Notes: generated by a model from the sequence alone, not told the origin. Positions 1 to 8,265 are shown, counted from the first letter of the stretch. The stretch: DNA of 13,467 bases from an uncultured Alphaproteobacteria bacterium (GCA_946480475.1 CAMLJM010000045.1:1-13467); one strand, 5' to 3'. Translations and numbers: made by a program.

Positions 1-126
1 GCCATGAACATCATTCATGAAGAGGAAGATGAGGCGCACGGCGAGTTGCCTCTGCAGGAAGAGATCAAAGCGCTACGGCATGATATTAGTGAATTACGCA
101 CCATGATTCAAAATCAGAAGTCATGA
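1..126 (+). CDS. 3' end of an unidentified protein (partial)
   Basis: The frame is open from the first base of the window to a TGA at 124-126 and gives 41 residues; the start lies upstream. The visible tail is highly charged: an acidic cluster (EEEDE) followed by a short heptad-like amphipathic segment (EEIKALRHDISELRTMI) typical of a C-terminal coiled coil. Such tails occur on ion channels and many cytoplasmic proteins, so the family cannot be named. It stops 4 bases before the nagB start, which suggests the two genes are co-transcribed and that nagB is translationally coupled to it. I am fairly sure it is coding because of the codon pattern and tight spacing, but I make no functional claim. 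Confidence 0.6.
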   Translation, partial: AMNIIHEEEDEAHGELPLQEEIKALRHDISELRTMIQNQKS

Positions 127-130
127 ACAA

Positions 131-865
131 ATGATCTCTCCCTATCGCCTGATTATCGCGCAAACGGAAGCCGACTTTGCAAAAGGCGCCGCTGAATATC
201 TCATGCAAGCACTGGAGAGTATAAGAAATCCTCTTATAACTTTACCGACTGGTACGACGCCCTTGGGCATGTATCAGTATCTAACCTCTGTCTGCGCAAA
301 TAAGAATGATCTATGGCAGAAAGTAAGGTTCCTGGCGCTTGATGAATATGTGGGATTGCCGCCTGACGATGAACGCCTGTTTATGAATTGGCTTAGTAGG
401 GTTTTCCTTGATCCTTTACAGATTAATAACCGCATCTTTTTCAGAAGCGACCGTGATCCGTATGCGGAAGCAGAAAGAGTGCAAGCGATTGTGGATCAGG
501 AAGGTCCGATAGATATAGCTGTCCTCGGGATTGGTGCTAATGGGCATATAGCTTTCAACGAACCGGGAACTAATTTCAACACATCCACACATGCTATGGT
601 GCTTACACCTGAAAGCATTACATCCAATGCACGGTATTGGGGCAATGAAGATCGTGTGCCGCGCCAGGGCATCACGTTGGGATTAGGGACATTGGCACAG
701 GCGCGCCACACAATTCTTCTGGCGCAGGGTAAAGGCAAAGCGCATATTCTGGCACAGGCATTGAAGGGTGCTGTAACGGAACAAGTACCCGCCAGTTACC
801 TGCAGACAATAAAAAACGTCACAGTCATGGCAGACCATGACGCCGCATTATATCTGCAGGACTAA
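131..865 (+). CDS. nagB: Glucosamine-6-phosphate deaminase (NagB family)
   Basis: Cytoplasmic enzyme expected to convert glucosamine 6-phosphate to fructose 6-phosphate and ammonia, linking amino-sugar breakdown to glycolysis. Visible family motifs in the 244 aa are the phosphate-binding loop LPTGTTP (38-44), LDEYVGLP with the catalytic Asp-Glu pair (D71, E72), and GANGHIAFNEPG (135-146) with the ring-opening His139 and Glu144. The last motif separates it from the sister family 6-phosphogluconolactonase, which has a GEDGH-type sequence. Asn137 stands where E. coli NagB has Asp141; I believe this substitution occurs in other accepted NagB proteins, so I do not call the enzyme inactive. Length is slightly below the E. 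coli protein (266 aa), and the C-terminal allosteric tail is shorter. The ATG lies 4 bases after the previous stop with only a weak ribosome site, which points to coupling. Its stop overlaps the convergent DUF4864 stop. Confidence 0.88.
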   Translation: MISPYRLIIAQTEADFAKGAAEYLMQALESIRNPLITLPTGTTPLGMYQYLTSVCANKNDLWQKVRFLALDEYVGLPPDDERLFMNWLSRVFLDPLQINNRIFFRSDRDPYAEAERVQAIVDQEGPIDIAVLGIGANGHIAFNEPGTNFNTSTHAMVLTPESITSNARYWGNEDRVPRQGITLGLGTLAQARHTILLAQGKGKAHILAQALKGAVTEQVPASYLQTIKNVTVMADHDAALYLQD

Positions 866-1374
866 ATCGGCTGACCTTCTTCAAAATCCAGAACAGTGAA
901 GGAATCAATGCCCCAATCACCCTCTGGTGTACGTTGCAGACGATAAATCACGACAGTGGGGTCGCCATGCGTATAGGAAACTTCGACACGCTGGATGAGG
1001 CTGCCTGTTTCGGTTTCTGTCTGGTCAAGGAAACGATAGGATTCGTGATTGTAAACCGGGCGATAGGAAAAACGCATTTCGCTCAGGAACTGACCGGCGG
1101 TTTCGTATTTTCTATGAAGCGCTCCTGTTGTCAGTGCATAAGCCAGGTCGGCGTCGCGTTCACGTATGGCGTCCAGTTGGTCGCTGATCAGTTTCTGAAT
1201 CGTTACTTTGTCCGATTTTGTTGCCGTAATCAGCGCCTTCACGGGCAAGAACGGACCATAAACCTGTGTTTTGCCTGTTTCAGCATGCGAAGGGCCTGTC
1301 ATGATAAAAGCCAGCAAAGCCAGTGCTAAAAGGCCGAATGGCAGCGCCATATGGATATGTCGTTCTGTCTTCAT
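862..1374 (-). CDS. Secreted DUF4864-family protein
   Basis: A 170-aa protein with an N-terminal signal peptide: basic n-region (MKTERHIH), hydrophobic core (about residues 9-26) and a likely signal peptidase I site after SHA (about residue 31). The mature part resembles DUF4864, a small alphaproteobacterial family with an NTF2/SnoaL-like look. A helix with the pattern ISDQLDAIRERDADLAYAL is followed by an F-L-S-E-M-R-F-S-Y-R-P-V-Y segment and strands ending in a W-G-I-D-S-F motif. The molecular role of the family is unknown; export to the periplasm is inferred. The start at 1374 has only a weak ribosome site, and a second Met nine codons in would still give a signal peptide. It is divergent from the DUF1223 gene with about 75 bases between starts, and its TAG overlaps the nagB TAA. 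Confidence 0.75.
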   Translation of the reverse strand: MKTERHIHMALPFGLLALALLAFIMTGPSHAETGKTQVYGPFLPVKALITATKSDKVTIQKLISDQLDAIRERDADLAYALTTGALHRKYETAGQFLSEMRFSYRPVYNHESYRFLDQTETETGSLIQRVEVSYTHGDPTVVIYRLQRTPEGDWGIDSFTVLDFEEGQPI

Positions 1375-1449
1375 CCCGGTTTATTCTTTTTTATCAATGT
1401 GTTAAATTCCGAAAAACACGGCAAATTTCTAAAGGCTGTTCTTTATTCT

Positions 1450-2265
1450 ATGCATGTGAAACTTAAGCTCGCGTTAACGGTTACTGTGCTTTTCTGTCTG
1501 GTTTTTCCTGCCGGACAGCCTTATGCACAAGCTACGGAAACCAATACCCCGGTGGAAGAAAGCGTTCCTGCGGCAGCGCCCGTGACGGCGGTTGAACAGC
1601 AGCCCGTACCCACAGGTCAGGAATTGACTGTCGTTGAACTTTTCTCGTCACAAGCCTGTGTTTTTTGCCCTAAAGCCGATGCTCTCTTTGCCGAGCTTGT
1701 TAAAAGCGACAATGTGATCGGTATGTCGTGTCATGTGGATTTCTTTGACGTGCGCAGTGGCTCTTTGTCGCGGCCTTTCTGTACGGCGCGGCAGACATGG
1801 TACATGCAGGCGCTGGGCGCAGGACCTAACTATACGCCACAATTGGTTATCAATGGCGCGTACGAAGTTGTGGGATACAAAATTGAAGATGTGAAAAGGG
1901 CACTTAAGAAAGCACGTGAAAATCCGCCACTGGATATCATCATTTCTAAAGGCGTCGAAGAAAATAGCTACACCCTTTCATGGCAAGCTCCGATCACGAC
2001 AGAAAACGAACCAGCCCTCTTATGGCTGATGCTGATTGATAAACCCCATGATCTCGACATTGCAGAGGGGCGCAATAAAGGACAGAAAATGACTTACGTG
2101 AATATTGTCAGCGATATCGAGGATCGTGGTGCATGGAACCAGCAGGACCATAACAAAACCATAGAAGTTTCACTAAAGCCTGAGCATAGCGGGTTCACTG
2201 TCATAGCCCAAAGCCGTAAGGATGGCAGCATCTTGGCTGCCGGGCAATATAAGCGGCTTGAATAA
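1450..2265 (+). CDS. Exported DUF1223-family thioredoxin-like protein
   Basis: A 271-aa protein starting with a signal peptide (MHVKLKLALTVTVLFCLVFP..., cleavage probably after AQA near residue 28), then a Pro/Ala/Glu-rich linker to about residue 57. The folded part opens with VVELFSSQACVFCPKAD (about 61-77), the DUF1223 hallmark: a thioredoxin-like strand followed by a CxxC pair (Cys70, Cys73). Two more cysteines lie at 94 and 111, and the conserved YTPQLVINGAYEVVG strand-turn is at 128-142, where thioredoxin-fold proteins carry the cis-Pro. A periplasmic redox role is plausible from the fold and CxxC, but DUF1223 function is not established. The frame is open 33 codons further upstream; I prefer 1450 because the signal peptide begins there and the upstream part would overlap the divergent gene. 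No strong Shine-Dalgarno is visible. Confidence 0.82.
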   Translation: MHVKLKLALTVTVLFCLVFPAGQPYAQATETNTPVEESVPAAAPVTAVEQQPVPTGQELTVVELFSSQACVFCPKADALFAELVKSDNVIGMSCHVDFFDVRSGSLSRPFCTARQTWYMQALGAGPNYTPQLVINGAYEVVGYKIEDVKRALKKARENPPLDIIISKGVEENSYTLSWQAPITTENEPALLWLMLIDKPHDLDIAEGRNKGQKMTYVNIVSDIEDRGAWNQQDHNKTIEVSLKPEHSGFTVIAQSRKDGSILAAGQYKRLE

Positions 2266-2280
2266 TTTTACCGGCGACGG

Positions 2281-5094
2281 TTAGTGTGCTGCCGACCAGT
2301 TATCGGCGTATCCGGCTTCTGCTTCTAAGGGTACGGCCAACTGCGCGACATTTTCCATGACGCGGCGCACGACTTCCGAAGTTTTATCCAGTTCATCATC
2401 GGGTACTTCAAAAATCAATTCATCATGAACCTGTAAAAGCATCCGGGCTTTCAGGTTTGCATCCTGCAGGGCCTTGGGCATGCGCGCCATGGCCATCTTC
2501 ATGATATCGGCAGCCGTCCCTTGCAGCGGCGCGTTGATGGCTTGGCGCTCGGCACCCAATCGTTGCCCCTGAATCTTGGAATTGATGTAGCCGATCATGC
2601 ATTTACGGCCATACAGGGTTTTCACGTAACCAAGATCGCGTGCTTCCTGTTTGCGTGCTTCCATATAATCCTGGATCTCACGGAAGTTTTTCAGGTATGC
2701 GGTAATGAACTGGTTGGCTTCGCCCGGCGTGACGCCCAGCTGCTTTGCAAGGCCCCAGCCCGAAATACCGTAAATAATGCCGAAGTTCACGGCTTTCGCT
2801 GAACGACGAAGATCAGGGGTTACCTGATCCAATGGTACACCGAATACTTGTGAAGCGGTCAGCGTATGAATGTCTACTTTATCGCGGAAGGCCTGTTGCA
2901 GTGCCTTAACGCCCGCAAGTTCAGCGGCCAGCCGCAGTTCCACCTGGGAATAATCGACAGATAAAAGCTTGTGACCTTTTGCGGCAACAAATGCCTCACG
3001 GATACGCCGCCCTTCCTCGGTACGGATGGGAATATTCTGCAGATTGGGGTCTGTCGATGACAGGCGGCCTGTATTGGTGCCTGTCATGTGGAAAGATGTA
3101 TGCACACGGCCTGTGGCCGGATTGATCTGTTCCTGCAAAGTATCTGTATAGGTCGATTTCAGTTTTGAAAGCTGACGCCATTCAAGGATTTTTCTGACGA
3201 TCTCATGGCCCTGTGCTTCAAGGTCTTCCAGCACGTCTGCCGCTGTGGACCAGTCGCCTGTCTTGGTTTTGCTGCCTCCCGGCAGGCCCATTTCCTCAAA
3301 AAGCACGACCCCCATTTGTTTTGGTGAGCCCACATTAAACTCATGTCCAGCAAGCTTGTAGATTTTCTGCTCCAGTTCGACAAGCTTCTTGCCGAACTCA
3401 TGACTTAGTTTGTTTAATACGGTGGGATCAACCTTGATACCGGCTAACTCCATATCTGCAATGACGCTGATTACAGGACGCTCGACATCCTCATAAATGC
3501 GCACGCATTGCTCCTGCGCCAGACGCGGTTTCAATATATGCCACAGGCGCAATGTAATCTCGGCGTCTTCAGCGGCATAGTCGCGGGCGCGGTCCAGCGG
3601 CACCAGATCAAACGTGATCTGGTTTTTGCCCTTCCCGGTAACATCTTCATAGGCAATATTCTTGTGACCGCAGAATAATTCTGCCAGTTCATCCATGCCA
3701 TGGCCATGGTTGCTGCCATCCAGCACATATGACATCAGCATGGTGTCATCAACGGGCGCAATACGAACACCATGCTTGGCGATCATCTGCCAGTCATATT
3801 TCATGTTGTGCCCAATCTTAAGCACGCGCATATCTTCCAGAACAGGCTTTAGCAGATTGATCACTTCTTGCAGATCCATCTGCTTTATTTCTTCAGAGGG
3901 ACCACCCAGCAAGTCCTGTTGCGGGGCCCGATGCCCCACAGGAACATAATAACCACGGCCCAATTCGGCGCTAAGGCATATCCCTACCAGCCCCGCTTTC
4001 GCAGGCGTAAGGCCCGTAGTCTCGGTATCAACAGCCAGGGTGCCTGTTTCATAGGCGCGCGCGATCAATGCTTCCAGCGCAGCCTGATCCTGAATCAGTT
4101 CATATTTATTTGCCGAAGTCGGGGGTAATTGATTCTGATTATCGGCCTGTGGTGTTTCTGGTGTAGCGGCACCCTCATACGGTGCAATGGTCGCAGGTTT
4201 CGGTGCATCAACGACATTCAGGCGCGTCATGACGGATTTAAAGCCCTGCGTCTGCAGGAAGGCCGCCAGTTCCGGTGTATTCAGGCTGTGTGTGTGCATT
4301 TGCTCAATGGTAATCGGCAAAGGCACGTCATCACGCAGCGTTACGAGTTGCTTGGAAATACGGGCTAATTCCGCGTTCTCAACCAAAACCTCACGGCGCT
4401 TGGGTTGCTTGATTTCATGAACGCGGGCCAGCAGCTCTTCCAGACTGCCATATTCATTGATCAATTGGGCAGCAGTTTTGGCGCCAATACTTGGCACACC
4501 CGGCACGTTATCTGATGAATCACCGACCAGTGCCTGCACGTCTGTTACCTTATCGGGGGTAACGCCGAATTTATCCTGTACGTCCTCTAATGTCAGGTAA
4601 CGGCCCTTTATAGGTTCGTACATCCGCACACCTTCGCGGATCAACTGCATCAGGTCTTTATCCGACCCGACGATAGTAACCTTCTTGCCCTGGGCCAGTG
4701 CTTCACGGGCATAAGTGGCAATCAGGTCATCGGCTTCGAAACCTTCCTGTTCCAGCGCGGGTAAGCCGAAAGCGCGTGTGGCCTCACGGATCAAACCGAA
4801 CTGCGGGATCAGGTCTTCCGGCGTTTCGCTGCGGTTGGCCTTATATTCAGAGTAAATATCGTAACGGAAATTCTTGCGGGCGGCGTCAAAGATCACAGCC
4901 ACATAAGGGGCCTGCAGATCCTTCAGCAATTTGACCATCATATTGCAAAAGCCCAGCACGGCCCCGACCGGAACACCCTGCGGATTGGTCAGGTTTTGCG
5001 GTACCGCGTAATAAGCGCGGAAAATATAGCCCGAGCCATCGACCAGGAAAATCTCGTCGTCATCGGGAATATTCTGCGGCTCCGCGTTGCTCAT
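2281..5094 (-). CDS. polA: DNA polymerase I
   Basis: A full-length 937-aa family A polymerase for repair synthesis and Okazaki-fragment maturation. All three domains are present. The N-terminal 5'-3' exonuclease (about 1-292) has VDGSGYIFRAYYA (18-30), GFEADDLIATYA (118-129), GSDKDLMQL (143-151) and GDSSDNVPGVPSIGAKTA (191-208). A low-complexity Pro/Gln-rich linker (about 296-328) follows. The 3'-5' exonuclease keeps its acidic residues (D356 and E358 in VDTETTGL, D434 in NMKYD, Y506 and D510 in YAAEDAE), so proofreading should be active, unlike Taq. The polymerase has motif A (VDYSQVELR, D714), motif B (RRSAKAVNFGIIYG, 763-776, with the O-helix Phe771 that favours dNTPs over dideoxy analogues) and motif C (QVHDE, H890, D891, E892). 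Its ATG overlaps the transporter stop (ATGA), making it the last gene of the minus-strand operon. It faces the DUF1223 gene across 15 bases. Confidence 0.98.
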   Translation of the reverse strand: MSNAEPQNIPDDDEIFLVDGSGYIFRAYYAVPQNLTNPQGVPVGAVLGFCNMMVKLLKDLQAPYVAVIFDAARKNFRYDIYSEYKANRSETPEDLIPQFGLIREATRAFGLPALEQEGFEADDLIATYAREALAQGKKVTIVGSDKDLMQLIREGVRMYEPIKGRYLTLEDVQDKFGVTPDKVTDVQALVGDSSDNVPGVPSIGAKTAAQLINEYGSLEELLARVHEIKQPKRREVLVENAELARISKQLVTLRDDVPLPITIEQMHTHSLNTPELAAFLQTQGFKSVMTRLNVVDAPKPATIAPYEGAATPETPQADNQNQLPPTSANKYELIQDQAALEALIARAYETGTLAVDTETTGLTPAKAGLVGICLSAELGRGYYVPVGHRAPQQDLLGGPSEEIKQMDLQEVINLLKPVLEDMRVLKIGHNMKYDWQMIAKHGVRIAPVDDTMLMSYVLDGSNHGHGMDELAELFCGHKNIAYEDVTGKGKNQITFDLVPLDRARDYAAEDAEITLRLWHILKPRLAQEQCVRIYEDVERPVISVIADMELAGIKVDPTVLNKLSHEFGKKLVELEQKIYKLAGHEFNVGSPKQMGVVLFEEMGLPGGSKTKTGDWSTAADVLEDLEAQGHEIVRKILEWRQLSKLKSTYTDTLQEQINPATGRVHTSFHMTGTNTGRLSSTDPNLQNIPIRTEEGRRIREAFVAAKGHKLLSVDYSQVELRLAAELAGVKALQQAFRDKVDIHTLTASQVFGVPLDQVTPDLRRSAKAVNFGIIYGISGWGLAKQLGVTPGEANQFITAYLKNFREIQDYMEARKQEARDLGYVKTLYGRKCMIGYINSKIQGQRLGAERQAINAPLQGTAADIMKMAMARMPKALQDANLKARMLLQVHDELIFEVPDDELDKTSEVVRRVMENVAQLAVPLEAEAGYADNWSAAH

Positions 5095-6344
5095 GCGTCT
5101 TGTCTTTCGGCTTCCAGGAAATCGAGGTCAGTATGGAATGTTTCCTTCAGGAAAGCCAGTGCGATAAACGCTATAACAAAGGCGCCGATACCGACATAAA
5201 GGGCGCTTTCCACAACACCCTGTGATTTCATCATTACAAACAGCGATGTGCAAATTACGGCGCTGCCGCGCACAAAGTTGGGAACCGACGTGGTCACAGT
5301 CGCCCGCAAGTCGGTGCCAAATTGCTCGGCGGCGGTGGTCAGCATCAAAACCCAGTAACCCATGCAGAATCCGATGACCAGGCAGAATGTGTAATAACCC
5401 GCAGCATTTAGATTCTGGCCGAAAAGCAGCAATCCGGCGCATGCAAAGGCAGCCATTGTGATGAACAGGGCAATCGCCTTCTTGCGGCTTTGCATCTTCT
5501 GGCTGATCAGGCCGCTGGCAATATCACCCAGCGTAATCCCGAGATAGCACAGGGGCAGGGCCGTGGCGACGAGCAGCGGTTCAGCGATACCCATGGCCTT
5601 GCCAATTTCAGGGGAAAATGTAATCAGCACCCCTACAGCATACCAGAGCGGCACGCCGATCATGATGCAGGCAAGATAGCGCAGCAAGCGTTTAGGACTA
5701 CATAATATCAGCATAAGGTTGCCGCGTTTTACATTTTCATGCGTCTTGGCGGCTTTGAACATCAAGGACTCGGCCACACCTACACGCAAAAGAAGTAGAG
5801 CCAGACCCATACAGCCGCCGAATATATAAGCGGTTTGCCAGTCAAACATATGCCCGGTAAAACCGGCCAACACACCACCGGAAACACCGACCGAGGCCAC
5901 GAATGTAGTGCCGTAGCCGCGTAAATGCTTCGGCATAAGCTCGGCCACCAGTGTAATCCCCGCACCAATTTCACCTGCAAGACCAATACCGGCAATCAGG
6001 CGGCAGATCGCATATTGGTCAACCGTGGTCACAAACGCATTCGCAAGGTTTGCCAGTGAATAAAGGAGGATAGAGCCGAACAGAACCTGTTTGCGCCCCA
6101 CCTTGTCGCCCATGATGCCCCATAACAAACCCCCGATCAGGAAGCCGCCCAGCTGCATGTTAAGGAGAAGGGCGCCGACAGACATCATCTCGTCGCCTCC
6201 AATGCCGATACCTTTCAGGCTGGCCACACGCACGACGCTAAATAGAACCAGATCATAAATATCAACGAAGTAACCGAGTGCTGCGATCAGAATCGTCAAA
6301 GTCACTTTACGGTCGGATTTCAGGCTGTCCCACAGATCTTGCAT
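5091..6344 (-). CDS. Major facilitator superfamily transporter, substrate unknown
   Basis: A 417-aa inner-membrane protein with about 12 hydrophobic segments. The loop between helices 2 and 3 has the MFS signature GIMGDKVGRKQ (76-86, pattern GxxxDxxGRK). Helix 4 contains RLIAGIGLAGEIGAG (115-129), followed by ELMPKHLRGYG (about 135-145), which is like the sugar/organic-acid symporter branch. The first helix reads LGYFVDIYDLVLFS (about 23-36); an Asp pair in helix 1 suits proton coupling. The neighbouring hydroxymuconate isomerase homologue could hint at an aromatic or organic-acid substrate, but that is weak inference. I chose the start at 6344 because AAGGGG lies 8 bases before it; the ATG nine codons upstream at 6371 has no ribosome site. 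The stop overlaps the polA start by four bases, so the two should be translationally coupled. Confidence 0.85.
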   Translation of the reverse strand: MQDLWDSLKSDRKVTLTILIAALGYFVDIYDLVLFSVVRVASLKGIGIGGDEMMSVGALLLNMQLGGFLIGGLLWGIMGDKVGRKQVLFGSILLYSLANLANAFVTTVDQYAICRLIAGIGLAGEIGAGITLVAELMPKHLRGYGTTFVASVGVSGGVLAGFTGHMFDWQTAYIFGGCMGLALLLLRVGVAESLMFKAAKTHENVKRGNLMLILCSPKRLLRYLACIMIGVPLWYAVGVLITFSPEIGKAMGIAEPLLVATALPLCYLGITLGDIASGLISQKMQSRKKAIALFITMAAFACAGLLLFGQNLNAAGYYTFCLVIGFCMGYWVLMLTTAAEQFGTDLRATVTTSVPNFVRGSAVICTSLFVMMKSQGVVESALYVGIGAFVIAFIALAFLKETFHTDLDFLEAERQDA

Positions 6345-6386
6345 AATCTTTTCCCCTTGTGAGGAAAACATTATGATACCAGCGGG

Positions 6387-6737
6387 TTAAGGGCAATATG
6401 TCGCAGTCGCCAGTTCCACGACTTCTACGGTAATGGCGCTGTGCGGATAGTTCTCAAGGCTGATATGTTTTCTGGCAATCGATTGCAGCAGGGAAGACAG
6501 CTCTTTTTGCGCTTCCACTGTGCGTCCCTGCATTAATTTCAGCGTCACATGCATCATAAAGGCATCGGTACCATGATCACCGACGATGTAGTCTGTCAGC
6601 TTGATGGCGCGTGCTTTGATGCGGTTGCTGGCGATATTGTATTTACCGTCGAGCGCCTGATGCATTTCCTGCATCAGGGTGCGAACGTCAAAATCGCCGT
6701 TTAAATTATCCGAATATTCGATAACCAGATGCGGCAT
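6387..6737 (-). CDS. 5-carboxymethyl-2-hydroxymuconate isomerase-like tautomerase
   Basis: A 116-aa protein of the CHMI (HpaF) family in the tautomerase superfamily. It begins MPHLVIEYSDNL, where Pro2 becomes the N-terminal catalytic proline after Met removal. It then has the family pattern ...ASNRIKARAIKLTDYIVGDHG (about 36-56, shown in part), a FMMHVTLKLMQGR strand-turn (about 60-72) and a C-terminal SAITVEVVE strand. In 4-hydroxyphenylacetate catabolism HpaF isomerises 5-carboxymethyl-2-hydroxymuconate, but no other gene of that pathway is in the window. Here it sits between an rRNA methyltransferase and a transporter, so the physiological substrate may be different and I give no symbol. 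Its ATG shares one base with the rlmB stop (TAATG), implying coupling. It ends 42 bases before the transporter start. Confidence 0.82.
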   Translation of the reverse strand: MPHLVIEYSDNLNGDFDVRTLMQEMHQALDGKYNIASNRIKARAIKLTDYIVGDHGTDAFMMHVTLKLMQGRTVEAQKELSSLLQSIARKHISLENYPHSAITVEVVELATATYCP

Positions 6738-8149
6738 TATGCAACGGCGGCATACAAGGCTACAGCCGCAGCATTGGATACATTCAGACTCGGGATCGGA
6801 CCATCCATGCGGATTTTCACCAGCAGGTCACAATGTTCCTTCACCAGGTGACGCAGGCCAGGGCCTTCCGAACCCAGAACCAGCGCCAGCTTTTCGTATT
6901 TCTTTAAGGCATCGACTGTTTGCTCACCGCGCTCGTCAAGGCCCGCTACGGTGTAACCTTCTGCCTGCAGCGCTTCGATGCTACGGGAAAGATTGGTTTC
7001 ATAAGCAACCAGAACATGCTCTGTGGCACCGCTGGCAGCTTTGGCCACAACACCGGTCAACTCAGGGGCATTGCGGCGCTGCATGATTACCCCATCCCCA
7101 CCCAAAGCGCAGACGCTACGAATAATCGCGCCCACATTGTGCGGGTCTGTGACTTGATCAAGGATCACAACCAAAGAACGCTCTTTGGTTTTGCCTTTGG
7201 TAATGATGTCCTGAATGAAAACTTCTTCAGGTTCGGCTGTGGTAATCGCGACACCCTGATGCACGGCATCACGTGGTAAATGCTTATCAAGGTCTTCACG
7301 CCCGACCAGCGTAGGTTCCGGACGATGAATACCCGCTTCTTTGGCTTCATCCAGAACAGGCTTGAAAAGCTTCAGTTCTTCAGGTGTTGTAAACAACGCG
7401 CTGATGGTGCGTGCAGGGTTCAGCCATGCAGCTTTCACAGCATGCTGGCCCCAAAGGTTGGCCTGAATACGCACACGCGGTGTTGATGTGCCACCGCTTA
7501 ATTTTTCAGCGCCAATTCGCGGTTTACGCTCACGTGGCTTAACATCAGCTGTATCTTCTTCGAAACGGCCTTTAAAGGGCTTGCGCTCCGCATATCTGCC
7601 CTCTGACGCTGCGCGGCCCTCGCGTTTTGGCTTACGGGGTGCATCATCTTCATCACGCACATATCGGCGTGGTGTGCTGGTGCTGCGTTCATCGCGGCTG
7701 CTGCGACGCGGTTTGTCATCACGATCACCGCGCGCGGGTCTTGCATCGCGGTCGCCATATGAACGGTTCGGACGTTCATCACGGTCACCATAACTACGGC
7801 GCGGTTTATCGTCGCGATCACCGTAGCTGCGCTTGGGGCGATCTTCCCCATAAGAACGGGATGGTCTTTCAGAACGTTCGCCATAGGAACGCTTGGGTCT
7901 GTCTTCACGATCACCACGGGCAGGGCGTGCGTCGCGATCACCATAGCTGCGTTTAGGGCGATCCTCCCCATAGGATCCGCGCTTCGGGCGCTCGGAATGG
8001 CCTTCATCGCGGCTGCTGCTGCGTCCGCGGCCTGCGCCTGAACGGCCTGAATCTCTTGAAAATCCGCCGGATTTGCCACCAGAACGACCGGTAGAACCAC
8101 CTGCGGATCGTCCGCCTCTACCACCTTTATTGCCAAATTCGCGTGCCAT
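6737..8149 (-). CDS. rlmB: 23S rRNA (guanosine-2'-O-)-methyltransferase RlmB with long disordered N-terminus
   Basis: A 470-aa SpoU/TrmH-type (SPOUT) enzyme expected to 2'-O-methylate G2251 (E. coli numbering) in the 23S rRNA peptidyl-transferase P-loop, using SAM. From about residue 232 a substrate-binding domain starts (LWGQHAVKAAWLNP). The knotted methyltransferase core occupies about 325-470 with motif 1 (LDQVTDPHNVGAIIR, 330-344), motif 2 (LVLGSEGPGL, 423-432) and motif 3 (PSLNVSNAAAVAL, 453-465). E. coli RlmB is about 243 aa, so roughly 225 N-terminal residues are extra. They are Arg/Gly/Ser/Asp-rich, clearly disordered, and contain repeated SYGDRD-type units. I chose the ATG at 8149 because GGAG lies 6 bases upstream; the frame is open 24 codons further but without a ribosome site. 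It is first gene of the rlmB-isomerase-MFS-polA operon and divergent from the tRNA. Confidence 0.92.
   Translation of the reverse strand: MAREFGNKGGRGGRSAGGSTGRSGGKSGGFSRDSGRSGAGRGRSSSRDEGHSERPKRGSYGEDRPKRSYGDRDARPARGDREDRPKRSYGERSERPSRSYGEDRPKRSYGDRDDKPRRSYGDRDERPNRSYGDRDARPARGDRDDKPRRSSRDERSTSTPRRYVRDEDDAPRKPKREGRAASEGRYAERKPFKGRFEEDTADVKPRERKPRIGAEKLSGGTSTPRVRIQANLWGQHAVKAAWLNPARTISALFTTPEELKLFKPVLDEAKEAGIHRPEPTLVGREDLDKHLPRDAVHQGVAITTAEPEEVFIQDIITKGKTKERSLVVILDQVTDPHNVGAIIRSVCALGGDGVIMQRRNAPELTGVVAKAASGATEHVLVAYETNLSRSIEALQAEGYTVAGLDERGEQTVDALKKYEKLALVLGSEGPGLRHLVKEHCDLLVKIRMDGPIPSLNVSNAAAVALYAAVA
7742..7975 (-). repeat. Tandem coding repeats (SYGDRD units) within rlmB
   Basis: This stretch encodes residues 59-136 of RlmB, which hold seven copies of S-Y-G-[ED] spaced about 9-20 residues apart, usually within R-P-K-R-S-Y-G-D-R-D-like units. 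GDRDARPARGD occurs twice. At DNA level there is a higher-order 120-bp period: 7811-7855 and 7931-7975 are nearly identical, with about five differences, mostly at third codon positions. That argues for an old duplication kept under protein-level selection. Confidence 0.85.
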
Positions 8150-8205
8150 GGGGGCTCCGTTTCGTATTGTTTTTAAGAATTTACGTGGCCGGACAATACT
8201 CGGAC

Positions 8206-8234
8206 TTGACAGATAAAGCAAAAACCTTTTTCTT
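8206..8234 (+). promoter_or_regulatory. Probable promoter of tRNA-Tyr
   Basis: A perfect consensus -35 box TTGACA is at 8206-8211, 54 bases before the tRNA. The -10 at 16-18 bp spacing falls in the T-rich stretch 8227-8234 and is a poor match to TATAAT, as is common for alphaproteobacterial housekeeping promoters. The -35 is convincing; the exact -10 is not. Confidence 0.5.
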
Positions 8235-8265
8235 GTGCGGGCTTAAACGGCGACCAATTCCTTAT

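Noticed and set aside
131..865. Alternative call of 6-phosphogluconolactonase for nagB
   Set aside because: The GANGHIAFNEP and LDEYVGLP motifs are NagB-type; phosphogluconolactonases have a GEDGHTASLFP-like motif.
934..1329. 131-codon plus-strand frame inside the DUF4864 gene
   Set aside because: It is antisense to a gene with a clear signal peptide and family match, and its Cys/Phe-rich translation has no recognisable domain.
1351..1449. N-terminal extension of the DUF1223 protein to an upstream ATG at 1351
   Set aside because: It would overlap the divergent DUF4864 gene and put 33 residues before an otherwise standard signal peptide.
7742..7975. Regularly spaced repeats as a CRISPR-like array
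   Set aside because: The repeats are codon-phased within rlmB, unit lengths vary, and there are no unique spacers of uniform length.
7498..8136. Long open frames on both strands overlapping the rlmB N-terminus
   Set aside because: They are composition shadows of the Arg-rich repeats (Met/Ala/Val-rich or His-rich translations) with no ribosome sites or domain features.
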